Assembly: GCA_030680745.1 (NCBI GenBank)
Contig: JAUXUR010000022.1
Coordinates: 1 to 37,462, forward strand
From: Alphaproteobacteria bacterium
Lineage (GTDB): Bacteria; Pseudomonadota; Alphaproteobacteria; JAUXUR01
Length of the DNA: 37,462 nucleotides
Direction of reading: 5' to 3'
The notes under the pieces were generated by a model. That model was not told the origin of the DNA. It did no database searches and worked only from the letters and a program-made list of their open reading frames with translations. Numbering within the stretch: the stretch's first letter is position 1; each line of letters begins with the position of its first letter. A program made the translations under genes and the position numbers. This document shows positions 8,463-17,306 of this stretch, in pieces.

Positions 8463-8879
8463 ATGAAAAAACTATCATTATTCCTTCTGCTTACAGCCAT
8501 TTCAATGCCTTTAGCTTTTGCAGATGTTGCAAAAGATACAACAGGTATTGATAGTAACAATTTAGCTGGTGTTGTTGTTAAAACAACAACGACTAAAATT
8601 CCTGTATCAAAAGATGGGAAAAAGGGTAAAGTTAAAAATGAAGCTAATGTTTCCTATCACCATAACAATGATTCAGGACTCGACACAGATAAGGGCAAAG
8701 AATTAGCGCAAGATGCTCTTAATGAACATAATAAAAATAAAGCTGACGATAAAGAAGTTAGTTTAGGCATTTTCAGTACAATCGGTGGTGTTATTTCTGG
8801 TGGTATTGGTGCAGTATTGGGCATATTTGGTCTTGGTGGATCAAGCACACCTGCGCCAGCCCCTACTGCACCTGCATGA
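8463..8879 (+). CDS. Small exported protein with glycine-zipper segment
   Basis: 138 aa, not a family I recognise. Signal peptide 1-20 (MKKLSLFLLLTAISMPLAFA). Residues 21-98 are hydrophilic, Lys/Asn/Asp-rich and probably disordered. Residues 100-126 form one hydrophobic, Gly-rich segment with several GxxxG spacings (LGIFSTIGGVISGGIGAVLG), followed by an Ala/Pro tail (PAPAPTAPA). Such a segment can insert into or line a membrane, as in glycine-zipper and some pore-forming peptides. RBS AGGGAG about 9 nt upstream. A strong terminator follows at 8894, then the exporter genes; a substrate relationship with that exporter is only suggested by position. Confidence 0.75.
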   Translation: MKKLSLFLLLTAISMPLAFADVAKDTTGIDSNNLAGVVVKTTTTKIPVSKDGKKGKVKNEANVSYHHNNDSGLDTDKGKELAQDALNEHNKNKADDKEVSLGIFSTIGGVISGGIGAVLGIFGLGGSSTPAPAPTAPA

Positions 8880-8893
8880 TAATAATTATCTTT

Positions 8894-8925
8894 GGTTGCA
8901 TCTATCCTGGATGCAACCTTTTCTC
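8894..8925 (+). terminator. Rho-independent terminator of the small exported protein gene
   Basis: Perfect 9-bp stem GGTTGCATC / GATGCAACC (8894-8902, 8910-8918), 7-nt loop, followed by TTTTCTCTT. It begins 15 nt after the stop codon and separates this gene from the exporter genes. Confidence 0.85.
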
Positions 8926-8975
8926 TTATTTGACATTATGCAATTAATAAGCAATCCTTTAAGAAAGGATTTGCT

Positions 8976-10136
8976 GTGTTTTATATTGCCCTTAAAATGC
9001 TTATCGGAGATCGTGGTAAATTCCTAGGGATTATCCTTGGGATTGGCTTTGCATCCCTCATTATGACACAGCAGCCTGGTGTATTTGTTGGTTTAATGAC
9101 GCGTTCCTTTAGTTTTGTAACAGATATTGGTCTTCCAGATATTTGGGTCATGGATAAAAAAGTTAAATTTATTGATGATAGTAAAGCAATGCCTATTACT
9201 GCATTATATAGGGTTGCAAGTATTGAAGGTGTTTCTTGGGCAAAACCTCTTTTTAAAGGAAATATTCAGGTCAGATTAAAAAGTGGTAATTTTCAAAATT
9301 GCAATGTGATTGGTATAGATGATACAACCCTTATTGGGGGGCCTGCCAAAATGGTTCAGGGGAAACTTGAAAACCTAAGAAAAAGTGATTCTATTATTGT
9401 AAGTCTTGAAGGTGCAAATGATAAATTAGCTAATCCGCCGTTAAAACCTGGGGGACCCAAAATACCAATGGCAATAGGTGATACGATCGAGATTAATGAT
9501 AATCGTGCCTTTGTCGTTGGTATCGCAGAAACAACACGAACATTTCAATCACAACCTATTATTTTTACAACTTTTAGTCGCGCAAGTAAATTTGCGCCAC
9601 CTCAACGCAATTTCTTAAATTTTGTTCTTGTTAAAGCAAAAGACCCATCAAAAGTAAAAGAACTTACCAAAATGATTACTGAAAAAACAGGTTATGCTGC
9701 GTATACGGGTGATGAATTTAAAGATTTAACCATAGATTATATGATGAAATATACAGGCATTCCTATTAATTTTGGTATCTCTGTTTTATTAGGCTTTTTA
9801 GTGGGCGCAGCTATTGCAGGGCAAACATTTTATAATTTTACGATTGAAAATTTACGTTATTTTGGTGTTCTTAAGGCCATGGGCACACGAAATAGCACAC
9901 TTCTTTGGATGATTTTATATCAAGCCTTAATTGTTGGTTTTATTGGATATGGTATTGGATTAGGCGGAACAGCTTTATTTTCAAGTCTTACGCAAGATAC
10001 TGCAATCGCTTTTAGATTTCCATGGCAATTATTACTTTTTAGCTTTATAGGCGTTACGATTATTTCGGCAATTTCTGCTGCCATCAGTATTATCAAAGTT
10101 ATACGATTGGAACCAGCTGTTGTGTTTAAGAGCTAA
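8976..10136 (+). CDS. ABC exporter permease, FtsX/MacB/DevC type
   Basis: 386 aa. One N-terminal membrane segment (about 15-32), a large periplasmic domain, and three C-terminal segments (about 264-290, 313-335, 350-372), the layout of FtsX/MacB-fold (type VII) exporters. The end, IIKVIRLEPAVVFKS, is typical of the family (R-x-x-P-A-x-x). Length fits DevC-like permeases (~385 aa). The start is GTG with AAGGA six nt upstream. The ATPase and adaptor follow, so the complex should be a tripartite pump: inner-membrane ABC unit, HlyD-type adaptor, outer-membrane factor. Such systems use mechanotransmission to expel periplasmic or membrane substrates (lipids, peptides, glycolipids); the substrate here is unknown. 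A palindromic repeat separates it from the ATPase gene. Confidence 0.88.
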   Translation: MFYIALKMLIGDRGKFLGIILGIGFASLIMTQQPGVFVGLMTRSFSFVTDIGLPDIWVMDKKVKFIDDSKAMPITALYRVASIEGVSWAKPLFKGNIQVRLKSGNFQNCNVIGIDDTTLIGGPAKMVQGKLENLRKSDSIIVSLEGANDKLANPPLKPGGPKIPMAIGDTIEINDNRAFVVGIAETTRTFQSQPIIFTTFSRASKFAPPQRNFLNFVLVKAKDPSKVKELTKMITEKTGYAAYTGDEFKDLTIDYMMKYTGIPINFGISVLLGFLVGAAIAGQTFYNFTIENLRYFGVLKAMGTRNSTLLWMILYQALIVGFIGYGIGLGGTALFSSLTQDTAIAFRFPWQLLLFSFIGVTIISAISAAISIIKVIRLEPAVVFKS

Positions 10137-10143
10137 CATGATC

Positions 10144-10262
10144 ACTAACCATCTTATGGACAAATTTGTCGTCAGGTATCCGCTTCCGGTACTCATGTAC
10201 GAGAAAGCACACTCCGTTCCGGTTCTCAACCTTTCTAAACTTTGCCTCATAATCTGGTTAGT
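10144..10262 (+). repeat. Stop-codon-associated palindrome, copy A
   Basis: About 119 bp. Arms ACTAACCATCTTATG and, reversed, ACTAACCAGATTATG. The core has the family blocks TTTGTCGTCAGGT, TTCCGGTACTCATGTAC, CTCCGTTCCGG and CTTTGCC. It starts 7 nt after the permease TAA and fills most of the gap before the ATPase gene. It reads in the sense of the preceding gene. Confidence 0.9.
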
Positions 10263-10292
10263 TAAAGTGTATTTTCCTGAGAAATCAATGTC

Positions 10293-11039
10293 ATGGTAAA
10301 CGAGCAAAATATAGCTGTTGATTGTCAAGACATTACGAAAATATATGGGACTGATGGCAATGAAGTTTATGCATTAAATGGCGCAACCCTTAAAGTTAAA
10401 GTGGGGGAGCTTCTTATGCTTGCAGGTCCTTCTGGATGTGGCAAAACAACGTTAATTTCAATTATAGCAAGTATATTAAACTATAATGAAGGACAATGCA
10501 TTGTTTTGGGTCAAGATTTGCAAAAAATGTCTAAATCTGAGAAAATTACCTTCAGAGCTGAAAATATAGGATTTGTATTTCAGGCATTTAATCTTATTCC
10601 ACCTTTAACATCTGCTGAAAATATCGCAGTTCCTTTGATTATTCAAGGTGTTGATAGAGAAACAGCTACCCAAAAAGCATCCGCTTTATTAACTGAAATG
10701 GGGATGGGTGAAAAAAAAGATGTCTTACCTGCTGGCTTGTCAGGAGGACAACAACAACGTGTCGCGATTGCGCGTGCATTGATTCATAATCCAAAACTTA
10801 TTGTTTGTGATGAGCCAACATCAGCACTTGACAGTCAAACAGGTCAAAAGATTATGAAAATTATGAAAAAAATAACACAAGAACAAAAACGAACTTTAAT
10901 TGTCGTGACCCATGATATTCGTATTTATCCTTTTGCAGATCGGATTGCACTCATGGAAGATGGTCAAATTAAACATGTTTATGATTCCTATGAGCAAGCT
11001 TTAGAATATCAAACAAGCCAAGAGGAAGCGCATGTCTAA
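10293..11039 (+). CDS. ABC exporter ATPase, LolD/MacB/DevA type
   Basis: 248 aa nucleotide-binding subunit that powers the exporter. Walker A GPSGCGKTT at 45-53, Q-loop Gln near 97, signature LSGGQQQRVAIARA from 149, Walker B and D-loop CDEPTSALD at 172-180, and H-loop THD near 206-208. All catalytic residues are present. Pairs with the permease upstream and overlaps the adaptor gene by 8 bp, indicating translational coupling. The RBS is weak, and repeat copy A lies just upstream, so translation may depend on coupling or on the folded leader. LolD and DevA are close relatives; the presence of adaptor and outer-membrane genes favours a DevBCA/MacAB-TolC-like pump over Lol lipoprotein sorting. 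Confidence 0.93.
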   Translation: MVNEQNIAVDCQDITKIYGTDGNEVYALNGATLKVKVGELLMLAGPSGCGKTTLISIIASILNYNEGQCIVLGQDLQKMSKSEKITFRAENIGFVFQAFNLIPPLTSAENIAVPLIIQGVDRETATQKASALLTEMGMGEKKDVLPAGLSGGQQQRVAIARALIHNPKLIVCDEPTSALDSQTGQKIMKIMKKITQEQKRTLIVVTHDIRIYPFADRIALMEDGQIKHVYDSYEQALEYQTSQEEAHV

Positions 11040-11967
11040 ATTTTTACCGCTTCACCGTGTTTTATTTATTATTGCTTTTATTGGCTTGAGTGCTGGTGCT
11101 TTAATGTCCATCAAAGATACGCAACCACAACCCATTAGCCAACCTGTTGTTGCGCCCTCTTTTTCACCCTATAAAAATTTTATTGCAGGATCGGGTATTA
11201 TTGAGGCGCAAACTGATAATATTAAAATAGGGTCGTTGTTAACAGGTGTAGTTGACGAAGTTTTTGTAGATGTTGGGCATCATGTACAAAAAGGGGATAA
11301 ATTATTTAGGCTCGATGCACGTCAAGTTCTTGCAGACATTGATATTAAAAAAACACAACTTATGGAAGCGCAAGCAAATCTTAGACATGCAAAAACAACA
11401 TTTCAAGATGCAAAAGATAAGTTTAATCTTGTTAAAAACATTGAAAATAATGGATCCATTAGTAAAGAAGAATATATTATACGTCGCAACAATTTAATGA
11501 TCGCTGATACCAATTTAAAAATTTCTGAAGCCGTTGTTAAAACGAATGAAGCACATTTAAAAGCATCGCAATTAAATTTAGAACTTTTAACAATCAATTC
11601 ACCTATGGAATGCATTATTTTACAGGTCAATGTTCATCCTGGAGAATTTGTCGCCAATGATCTTAATCCTCTCGTTTTAATTGCAGGTGGCACAAAATAT
11701 CACATCAGGGTTGATATTGACGAAAATGACGCTTGGCGCTTCAAAGAAAAAACTAACGCTATTGCGTATTTGCGTGGAAATAATGAGCTTAAAATACCAC
11801 TTCATTTTGAATATCTTGAACCTTATGTCGTACCTAAAAGAAATCTAACGGGTGGCTCAAGCGAACGCGTTGATGTGCGCGTATTACAGCCTTTATATAG
11901 TTTTGATCCTAAGCTTATTCAAACTTATATAGGTCAACAGGTTGATGTGTATATAGAGGTTCCATGA
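11032..11967 (+). CDS. HlyD-family periplasmic adaptor (membrane fusion protein)
   Basis: 311 aa. N-terminal membrane anchor at about 8-26, then a biotinyl-lipoyl half-motif (GSLLTGVVDEVFVDVGHHVQ), an alpha-helical hairpin with heptad character (about 100-185, KKTQLMEAQANLRHAKTTF and onward), the second lipoyl half (INSPMECIILQVNVHPGEFV) and a beta-barrel domain. This is the order of adaptor proteins linking an inner-membrane exporter to a TolC-type channel. It is short for the family but complete. The start overlaps the end of the ATPase gene by 8 bp. Its stop falls immediately before a repeat-rich insertion that separates it from the outer-membrane factor gene. Confidence 0.9.
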   Translation: MSKFLPLHRVLFIIAFIGLSAGALMSIKDTQPQPISQPVVAPSFSPYKNFIAGSGIIEAQTDNIKIGSLLTGVVDEVFVDVGHHVQKGDKLFRLDARQVLADIDIKKTQLMEAQANLRHAKTTFQDAKDKFNLVKNIENNGSISKEEYIIRRNNLMIADTNLKISEAVVKTNEAHLKASQLNLELLTINSPMECIILQVNVHPGEFVANDLNPLVLIAGGTKYHIRVDIDENDAWRFKEKTNAIAYLRGNNELKIPLHFEYLEPYVVPKRNLTGGSSERVDVRVLQPLYSFDPKLIQTYIGQQVDVYIEVP

Positions 11968-11985
11968 TGCTTATACCCAACACTC

Positions 11986-12376
11986 TTCAAACTGTGGAGG
12001 TCGTTATATTTCGGGATTCACAATGCTTATGTATGAAGAATCAATCTATCGGACAAAAAATAACATTAGGTCCATTTTTTACTGTCCTAATCTCACGCCC
12101 CGTAATTCATTCCAAAGAAATGAATACAAATTTTTACGAAAAGACCCTCAAAAGTAAGAGTTTTTTTCACCTCTCCCCTTGTGGGAGAGGTCGCGACCAA
12201 AGGGAGCGGGTGAGGGGGTTTATGGAGGGTAAGTATTTGTCTTGCAATGCTTACACACGACACGATGATGTGTTTCTTGTAAACGCTTTAGACACCCCTC
12301 ACCCGTCCCTTCGGGACGACCTCTCCCACAAGGGGAGAGGTAAAAAAAACAATTTCATTTTTTATTCGGTAGATTG
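11986..12376. repeat. Composite repeat block with long inverted arms
   Basis: Between adaptor and outer-membrane genes. 11986-12029 matches 35368-35412 (TTCAAACTRTGGAG...CAATGCTTA). 12039-12070 matches 37308-37338 (CAATCTA...GGACAAAAAAT). 12168-12218 and 12293-12342 form inverted arms starting CCTCTCCCCTTGTGGGAGAGG, each arm being a hairpin in itself. 12244-12342 reappears reversed at 37348-37446. An open frame across this block (11964-12377) is explained by the repeats and is not listed as a gene. Confidence 0.85.
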
Positions 12377-13819
12377 ATGAAGAATACGTTCCGCTTGCTC
12401 ACCTCTCATCTTTCTACCCACATTTTGAAATTGTTTGGGTATATAAGTTTTTTGGTATTAAATCTCACCGGATGTGCTTTTGGGCCTGATTATAAAAGAC
12501 CGGACGTGAAGCTACCTCAAGAATGGGCGCATCAATCAAAAGACCCAACGCAAAAAATCAACTTAAAATGGTGGGAAAATTTTCAGGATTCTTGTTTAAC
12601 GGATCTTATCAAAGAAGCAATTCAGGAAAATTTAGATCTTAAAGCAGCCGAAGCACGTATTCTTCAAGCACGTGCAAATTTAAGAGGCATTGTCGCCAAT
12701 TTATTTCCTCAAATAAATATGGATGGCACAATCTCTCGCAACAGAAGAAGTGAAAATAGTGTTAATGGCGGTGGAGGTGAGGGAAGTCCCTATTATTCGG
12801 AATATAAAGCTCAATTCGACGTGTCTTGGGAAATTGATTTCTTTGGACGTGTTAAACGTGGCAAAGAAGCTGCTTTAGCGCAATTGGAAAGCTCTATATT
12901 TGATCGTCATGCCATAAGCATCATTTTATATGCCGATATTGCACAAAATTATATATCGTTACGCAAAAATCAACATATTAAAAAAGTGTTAAAGGATTTA
13001 ATACAAGATTGGCAAAAACTATATGATTTGAATCTTGACCTTAAAAAATCTGGTCTTTCAAATGACATACAACTTTTAAATATAAAATCTTCACTGGACG
13101 AAGCAAAAGCAGCAATTTCACCCATTAAAGCAAATATAAATGCCTTTATATATCAACTTTCTTTTTTATTGGGTAAAAACCCAACAGATTTAAAAGAAAA
13201 ATTAAGTAAAGCCTCTCCAATGCCTTCTTGGAATGCAGCGCTCATTCTTGATTTACCCTCAACGCTTATTCAACGAAGACCTGATATTCGCAAAGCAGAG
13301 GAAGATCTAAAAGATGCGACGGCTCTTATCGGTGTTCATCTTGCAGATTTATTTCCAAGATTTTCACTTACGGGTATTTTTGGACATGATGCTAATATAC
13401 CTTCTCAATTTTTTAAAGCGTCGAGCCGTTATTTTACATTAGGTGCCAATCCCAGTTTCGTTCTTTTTGATTTTGGTCGTATTAGGGCCGTTATTGATGA
13501 GGCTAAAGGCTTTAAAGATGAAAAATTTTATATGTATAAAAACACGATTTTAAATGCTTTTAAAGAGGTTGAAGAATTCTGTATTCATTATCTTATGGAT
13601 GCAGAGCAAGAAGGGAAACTACAATTAGTATATAAAGATGCTGCAAAAAGCCTTGAGAACAGTAAAACACGGTTTGTACAAGGGCTTGATCCTTATATAA
13701 ATGTTTTAAACAGTCAAATAAATTTGCGTTCCAAAGAATTAAATCTATTAGATGTTACCGAAAAAAAACTACTCGATGTTATTGCATTATCTAAAGCATT
13801 AGGCGGTGGCTGGTCATAA
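12377..13819 (+). CDS. Outer-membrane efflux lipoprotein, NodT/OprM (TolC) family
   Basis: 480 aa outer-membrane factor completing the export pump. A lipobox (LNLTGC) places the lipidated Cys at residue 33, followed by the conserved FGPDYKRPDVKLPQEW. Two outer-membrane-efflux repeats follow with WWENFQDSCLTDLI, EAIQENLDLKAAEARILQAR, ISWEIDFFGR-type sequence (VSWEIDFFGR), LPSTLIQRRPDIRKAEE and the C-terminal repeat ending ALGGGWS, all standard for this family. The 5' end is odd: no RBS is visible and the repeat block reaches the start codon. A TTG at 12425, nearer the lipobox, is an alternative start. DNA coding for the signal peptide (12424-12445) resembles the MITE end. A palindromic repeat begins at the stop codon. 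Confidence 0.93.
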   Translation: MKNTFRLLTSHLSTHILKLFGYISFLVLNLTGCAFGPDYKRPDVKLPQEWAHQSKDPTQKINLKWWENFQDSCLTDLIKEAIQENLDLKAAEARILQARANLRGIVANLFPQINMDGTISRNRRSENSVNGGGGEGSPYYSEYKAQFDVSWEIDFFGRVKRGKEAALAQLESSIFDRHAISIILYADIAQNYISLRKNQHIKKVLKDLIQDWQKLYDLNLDLKKSGLSNDIQLLNIKSSLDEAKAAISPIKANINAFIYQLSFLLGKNPTDLKEKLSKASPMPSWNAALILDLPSTLIQRRPDIRKAEEDLKDATALIGVHLADLFPRFSLTGIFGHDANIPSQFFKASSRYFTLGANPSFVLFDFGRIRAVIDEAKGFKDEKFYMYKNTILNAFKEVEEFCIHYLMDAEQEGKLQLVYKDAAKSLENSKTRFVQGLDPYINVLNSQINLRSKELNLLDVTEKKLLDVIALSKALGGGWS

Positions 13820-13939
13820 ACTACTCAGCCTATGGACAAATTCGTCGTCAGGTCTGTGATTTCGGTACTCATGTACAAAGAGGTACACTCCGTTCCGATT
13901 CTCGACCTTTCTAGACTTTGTCACATAATCTGAATAGTT
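13819..13939 (+). repeat. Stop-codon-associated palindrome, copy B
   Basis: About 121 bp. Arms AACTACTCAGCCTATG and, reversed, AACTATTCAGATTATG. It overlaps the last base of the efflux gene's TAA and reads in the sense of that gene. The family core blocks are present (TTCGTCGTCAGGTCTG, GGTACTCATGTAC, CTCCGTTCCG). Confidence 0.9.
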
Positions 13940-13988
13940 ATTTAAAATGGAGCTTATAAATCAAAAAATTTATTCATATGATGGATAA

Positions 13989-14297
13989 TTACGATTTAAC
14001 CCATTCCATAATTTTTGATTTTGGTAATAACCCTACTTGTGTTGAAACGGCTTGACCATTTTTAAATAACACCATGGTGGGAATACTTCTGACACCAAAT
14101 TGAGCAGGAATTTGGGCATTATCATCGACGTTCATTTTTACAATCGTGATTTGACCGTCAAGTTCTTTTGAAAGCTCTTCCAAAATGGGGCTTAAAGATT
14201 TACAAGGACCGCACCAAGGTGCCCAAAAATCTACTAAAACGGGTAAAGTTGATTGCAATACATCGCTTGAAAAACTTGCATCTGAAATGGAGCGCAT
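13989..14297 (-). CDS. trxA: Thioredoxin
   Basis: 102 aa. General protein disulfide reductase of the cytoplasm. Active site W-C-G-P-C at residues 28-32 (DFWAPWCGPCKSL), cis-proline in VRSIPTMVLF, and standard family length. A GTG start 30 nt further upstream is possible, but the ATG at 14297 has AAGGA six nt before it and gives the canonical thioredoxin N-terminus. No signal peptide. It lies downstream of the phospholipase D-like gene on the same strand (162 bp gap) and convergent with the exporter genes. Confidence 0.95.
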   Translation of the reverse strand: MRSISDASFSSDVLQSTLPVLVDFWAPWCGPCKSLSPILEELSKELDGQITIVKMNVDDNAQIPAQFGVRSIPTMVLFKNGQAVSTQVGLLPKSKIMEWVKS

Positions 14298-14459
14298 ATA
14301 AAAATCCTTATGGTTAAAAGATGACACCGAGATAGAATTGAATTCTACGTTTATGGTAGTTTTCTTTCAAGTCTTGACATCAACTATTTTTTGAACACCT
14401 AACCCTATAAAAAAACTATTTATCAAATCTACTAAAAAAATATAATTTTTGCTTCATGT

Positions 14460-16238
14460 TCATTCGCCAGATAAATTAACATTTAGTTCTTGAATAAAAT
14501 TTTCTGCAATGCGCCCTTTCAAGACAAGACTTGCATCAAAATTATGAAATTTACTTGCTTCACTGCTTGCTGATGAAAGCCAATTAAACGATCCTTCACT
14601 GATAAGATAATCATCCACTACAAGAGTTTTACTATGATCTTCTGTTAAAAAAACATTCATTTGATCTTTTATTTTTGACAATAAAGGTGTTTTTAATATT
14701 TGCGACAATTTTTCGGCATCACTTTGATTAAGAACATATATATTAATTTTTACACCTTCTTTAATGAAAGAAGCAATGTCGATTAATCTTTTCTTTGCAT
14801 TATTTGTAGTCACAAAAGGTGAAAAAATTTCTATTTTATGGTTTGCATTTTTACAAACACATCTAAAGAAATTTTCATGCGATTTTAATGATGTTAAAAG
14901 ATGCATTTCAGATTCATGCAATAAGTCAATTTGAAAAGGATTGTCAACATTATCTCTATTCTTCCTATAATCAATTACTTTTTTCCAAATCCTACCTCTT
15001 AATTTATCAAAACATTTTACATTTCCTTGAATTTCAAATGATGTATTGTCGTAATCATCATTAAAATCTAACCAATTATAGGAACCAATAACAATAGATT
15101 TATAATCAATCATAAGAAATTTTGCATGAATATTGAATTGACGATGGATAATGCCAATATTATCAAAAAAATTTAATAAGCGTTTATCAATGAATTTATT
15201 ATAATAAACAAAAATTTTGACTTTTTTTTCTCGAAGACGCTCAAATAGATTAAAAATATCTTGATCAAAAAAAGTAACGGATTGAGTAGTTATTAATACA
15301 GTCTGTTCAGCAGACTCAAGCATTTTTATGAGTAAATTTCTATGTTCATCTTTGCTGTAAATGCGTTTAATCGCAAATGAATCCTGAAAATCTTTATCAA
15401 CTAATTGTGAAAAGCTATTATTTTCCTGTGTTTGGAAATTATTTTCTATTTCATCTAATTCATGTAAAAAAAGATCATCTTCAATTTTACCCTCAATATT
15501 GTCATTTAATGTTGGTGGAATTTTTTGAGATACATGAATATTTTTATTTTTTCTCTCTATTCTTTTTAGATCAGGAAATCCTTTCTTAACAAAAAAAGTT
15601 GAAATTGATTTTTGTTGCGGAAGATTGCTTTTATATTTCTTTGCTTGTGATTTTTGAAAAGGTGAAAGTCTTTGTTGTGTTTTTGTTGCGCTTAATGGAT
15701 ATGGATAAAAACCTTCTTCATGCTGTGTATCAGCATTAGACTGGCTTTGCCCAAAACAGACATCAATTGTTTTTTCTTTTGAAGCATTAAAAAATAATTT
15801 TGAACGGCGCTCAATGCGTGACAAATTTTCCTGTTCTAAATTATTTACATTTTTAACATCATCAATTGAATTTATTTTAGTTTTTTCTTTAAAATAGTCT
15901 TTTTCAATTTTATCAAGCAATAAAATTTCTTCTTCTGAAATAAAATCATCTATATCTGAAAACGAATCAATGGTGGGTGTCTCTAGGCATTGTTTTTTTT
16001 TATTTAATGCAATTTCTTCTCCTGAAATCGCCTCTATTTTTTTCTTTTTAATGCGCTCAACAGAAAAACGATCTCCATCTTCACTTATCGTGATATGATA
16101 TTCATGCTTGTTGAAAGTATCGATTTCATATCCATCGTCATTAAAAACAGTAAGATAATCACCATCTTCAACTAAATCATATGACAGAACATCTTTGTTG
16201 CAAAACAAAAAAAGTATAATCCATAGTATTTTGTACAT
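14460..16238 (-). CDS. Exported phospholipase D-like protein with disordered N-terminal half
   Basis: 592 aa. Signal peptide 1-19 (MYKILWIILFLFCNKDVLS). Residues ~20-300 are low-complexity, rich in Lys, Glu, Asp, Ser and Gln, probably largely disordered. The C-terminal half is a two-lobe PLD domain with two HKD motifs: H371-A-K373-x4-D378 followed by GSYNW, and H535-S-K537-x4-D542 followed by GSFNW. Both lobes are intact, so phosphodiesterase activity on lipids or nucleic acid is likely. Single-lobe Nuc/PLD proteins and rickettsial Pld are shorter. RBS AAAGG about 8 nt upstream. Export plus a long flexible segment fits a secreted effector or toxin, but that is inference. Confidence 0.88.
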   Translation of the reverse strand: MYKILWIILFLFCNKDVLSYDLVEDGDYLTVFNDDGYEIDTFNKHEYHITISEDGDRFSVERIKKKKIEAISGEEIALNKKKQCLETPTIDSFSDIDDFISEEEILLLDKIEKDYFKEKTKINSIDDVKNVNNLEQENLSRIERRSKLFFNASKEKTIDVCFGQSQSNADTQHEEGFYPYPLSATKTQQRLSPFQKSQAKKYKSNLPQQKSISTFFVKKGFPDLKRIERKNKNIHVSQKIPPTLNDNIEGKIEDDLFLHELDEIENNFQTQENNSFSQLVDKDFQDSFAIKRIYSKDEHRNLLIKMLESAEQTVLITTQSVTFFDQDIFNLFERLREKKVKIFVYYNKFIDKRLLNFFDNIGIIHRQFNIHAKFLMIDYKSIVIGSYNWLDFNDDYDNTSFEIQGNVKCFDKLRGRIWKKVIDYRKNRDNVDNPFQIDLLHESEMHLLTSLKSHENFFRCVCKNANHKIEIFSPFVTTNNAKKRLIDIASFIKEGVKINIYVLNQSDAEKLSQILKTPLLSKIKDQMNVFLTEDHSKTLVVDDYLISEGSFNWLSSASSEASKFHNFDASLVLKGRIAENFIQELNVNLSGE

Positions 16239-16451
16239 TACATAACCTTTTATATTAATATTTAGTTATAAAATAAATAATTTATAATGAATTGTATCGT
16301 TTTTTTTAATAAAAATCAATTTTTTTAAATATTAATATTATAATTTATTCTAAAATGAAGTTTCATTATTTTTTTATACTCTTTCAATGAAAAATAGGGT
16401 GCAATTTCTGATAGTTGTCACAACAGCATAATTTAATATGATGTTTTTTAA

Positions 16452-17306
16452 GTGTTATCAAAATTCTTAGATCCCAAAAATGATGTAGCTTTAAAAAAAA
16501 TCTTTGGTACAGAAAAAAATAAAGACATTCTCATCCATTTTTTGAATGATATGCTGACATTCAAAGAAAAAGAACCAATTCAAGATGTAACCTTTCTTAA
16601 AACAGTTCAAGACCCTGAAATTGCTGCACAAAAAACAAGTATTGTTGATATTTTGTGTAAAGACAATAAAGGCAATCAATATATAGTCGAAATTCAAGTT
16701 GCAAAAGAAAAAGGCTTTGAAAAGCGTGCTCAATATTATGCTGCTAAAGCCTATAGCTCACAAGCGCGAATTGGTGCTGCTTATGCTGATCTCAAAGAAA
16801 TTATATTTCTAGCGATTTCAAATTTTATTATTTTTCCTGACAAAGAAATGTATAAGTCAGATCATATTATTTTAGATAAAAAAACAAATGAGAATGATCT
16901 TAAAGATTTTTCTTTTACATTTTTGGAATTACCTAAATTCAAAAAAAATATAAACGAACTGAATACAATTGTTGAAAAATGGATGTATTTTTTTAAATTT
17001 GCTGATGACACGGCCGAAAAAGATGTTGCAAAAATTATCGCTGGTGATGATATTATCGAACGTGCTTATGACGAACTCAATCGATTTTCATGGAACGAAG
17101 AAGAACTTCTGATTTATGATCAGGCAGATAAATATGAAGGCGCTTATATTGCCTCTATGGAACAAAAATACGATGAGGGTATTTTAAAAGGCAAAGTTGA
17201 TATTGTCAAAAACATGCTCACAGCAGGTTTAGATACTGAGACAATTGCACGTTTTACGGGTCTTTCTCATAATGAAATTAATAACATTAAAACTATATCC
17301 AAATGA
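16452..17306 (+). CDS. Rpn-family recombination-promoting nuclease (PD-(D/E)XK)
   Basis: 284 aa. Starts with the family signature (LDPKNDVALKKIFGTEKNKDILIHFLNDML). The nuclease core has D66 in VDILCKD and E80-x-Q82 in YIVEIQVA. The C-terminal part ends in the usual helical module (GKVDIVKNMLTAGLDTETIARFTGLSHNEI). Rpn proteins are DNA endonucleases, often annotated as transposases, that expand in host-associated bacteria and are linked to recombination or phage defence. The start is GTG and the RBS is poor. The last codons and the TGA stop (17304-17306) lie inside the left end of the MITE at 17294, so the native C-terminus was probably replaced by a few residues. All core residues remain. Confidence 0.9.
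   Translation: MLSKFLDPKNDVALKKIFGTEKNKDILIHFLNDMLTFKEKEPIQDVTFLKTVQDPEIAAQKTSIVDILCKDNKGNQYIVEIQVAKEKGFEKRAQYYAAKAYSSQARIGAAYADLKEIIFLAISNFIIFPDKEMYKSDHIILDKKTNENDLKDFSFTFLELPKFKKNINELNTIVEKWMYFFKFADDTAEKDVAKIIAGDDIIERAYDELNRFSWNEEELLIYDQADKYEGAYIASMEQKYDEGILKGKVDIVKNMLTAGLDTETIARFTGLSHNEINNIKTISK

Noticed and set aside
10032..10328. Minus-strand frame of 98 codons across palindrome copy A
   Set aside because: It runs through the repeat and the ends of two well-supported plus-strand genes.
11964..12377. Open frame of 137 codons between adaptor and efflux genes
   Set aside because: It consists of repeat blocks found elsewhere in the window, including a large inverted repeat, and shows no protein features. 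The open frame is a by-product of the repeats.
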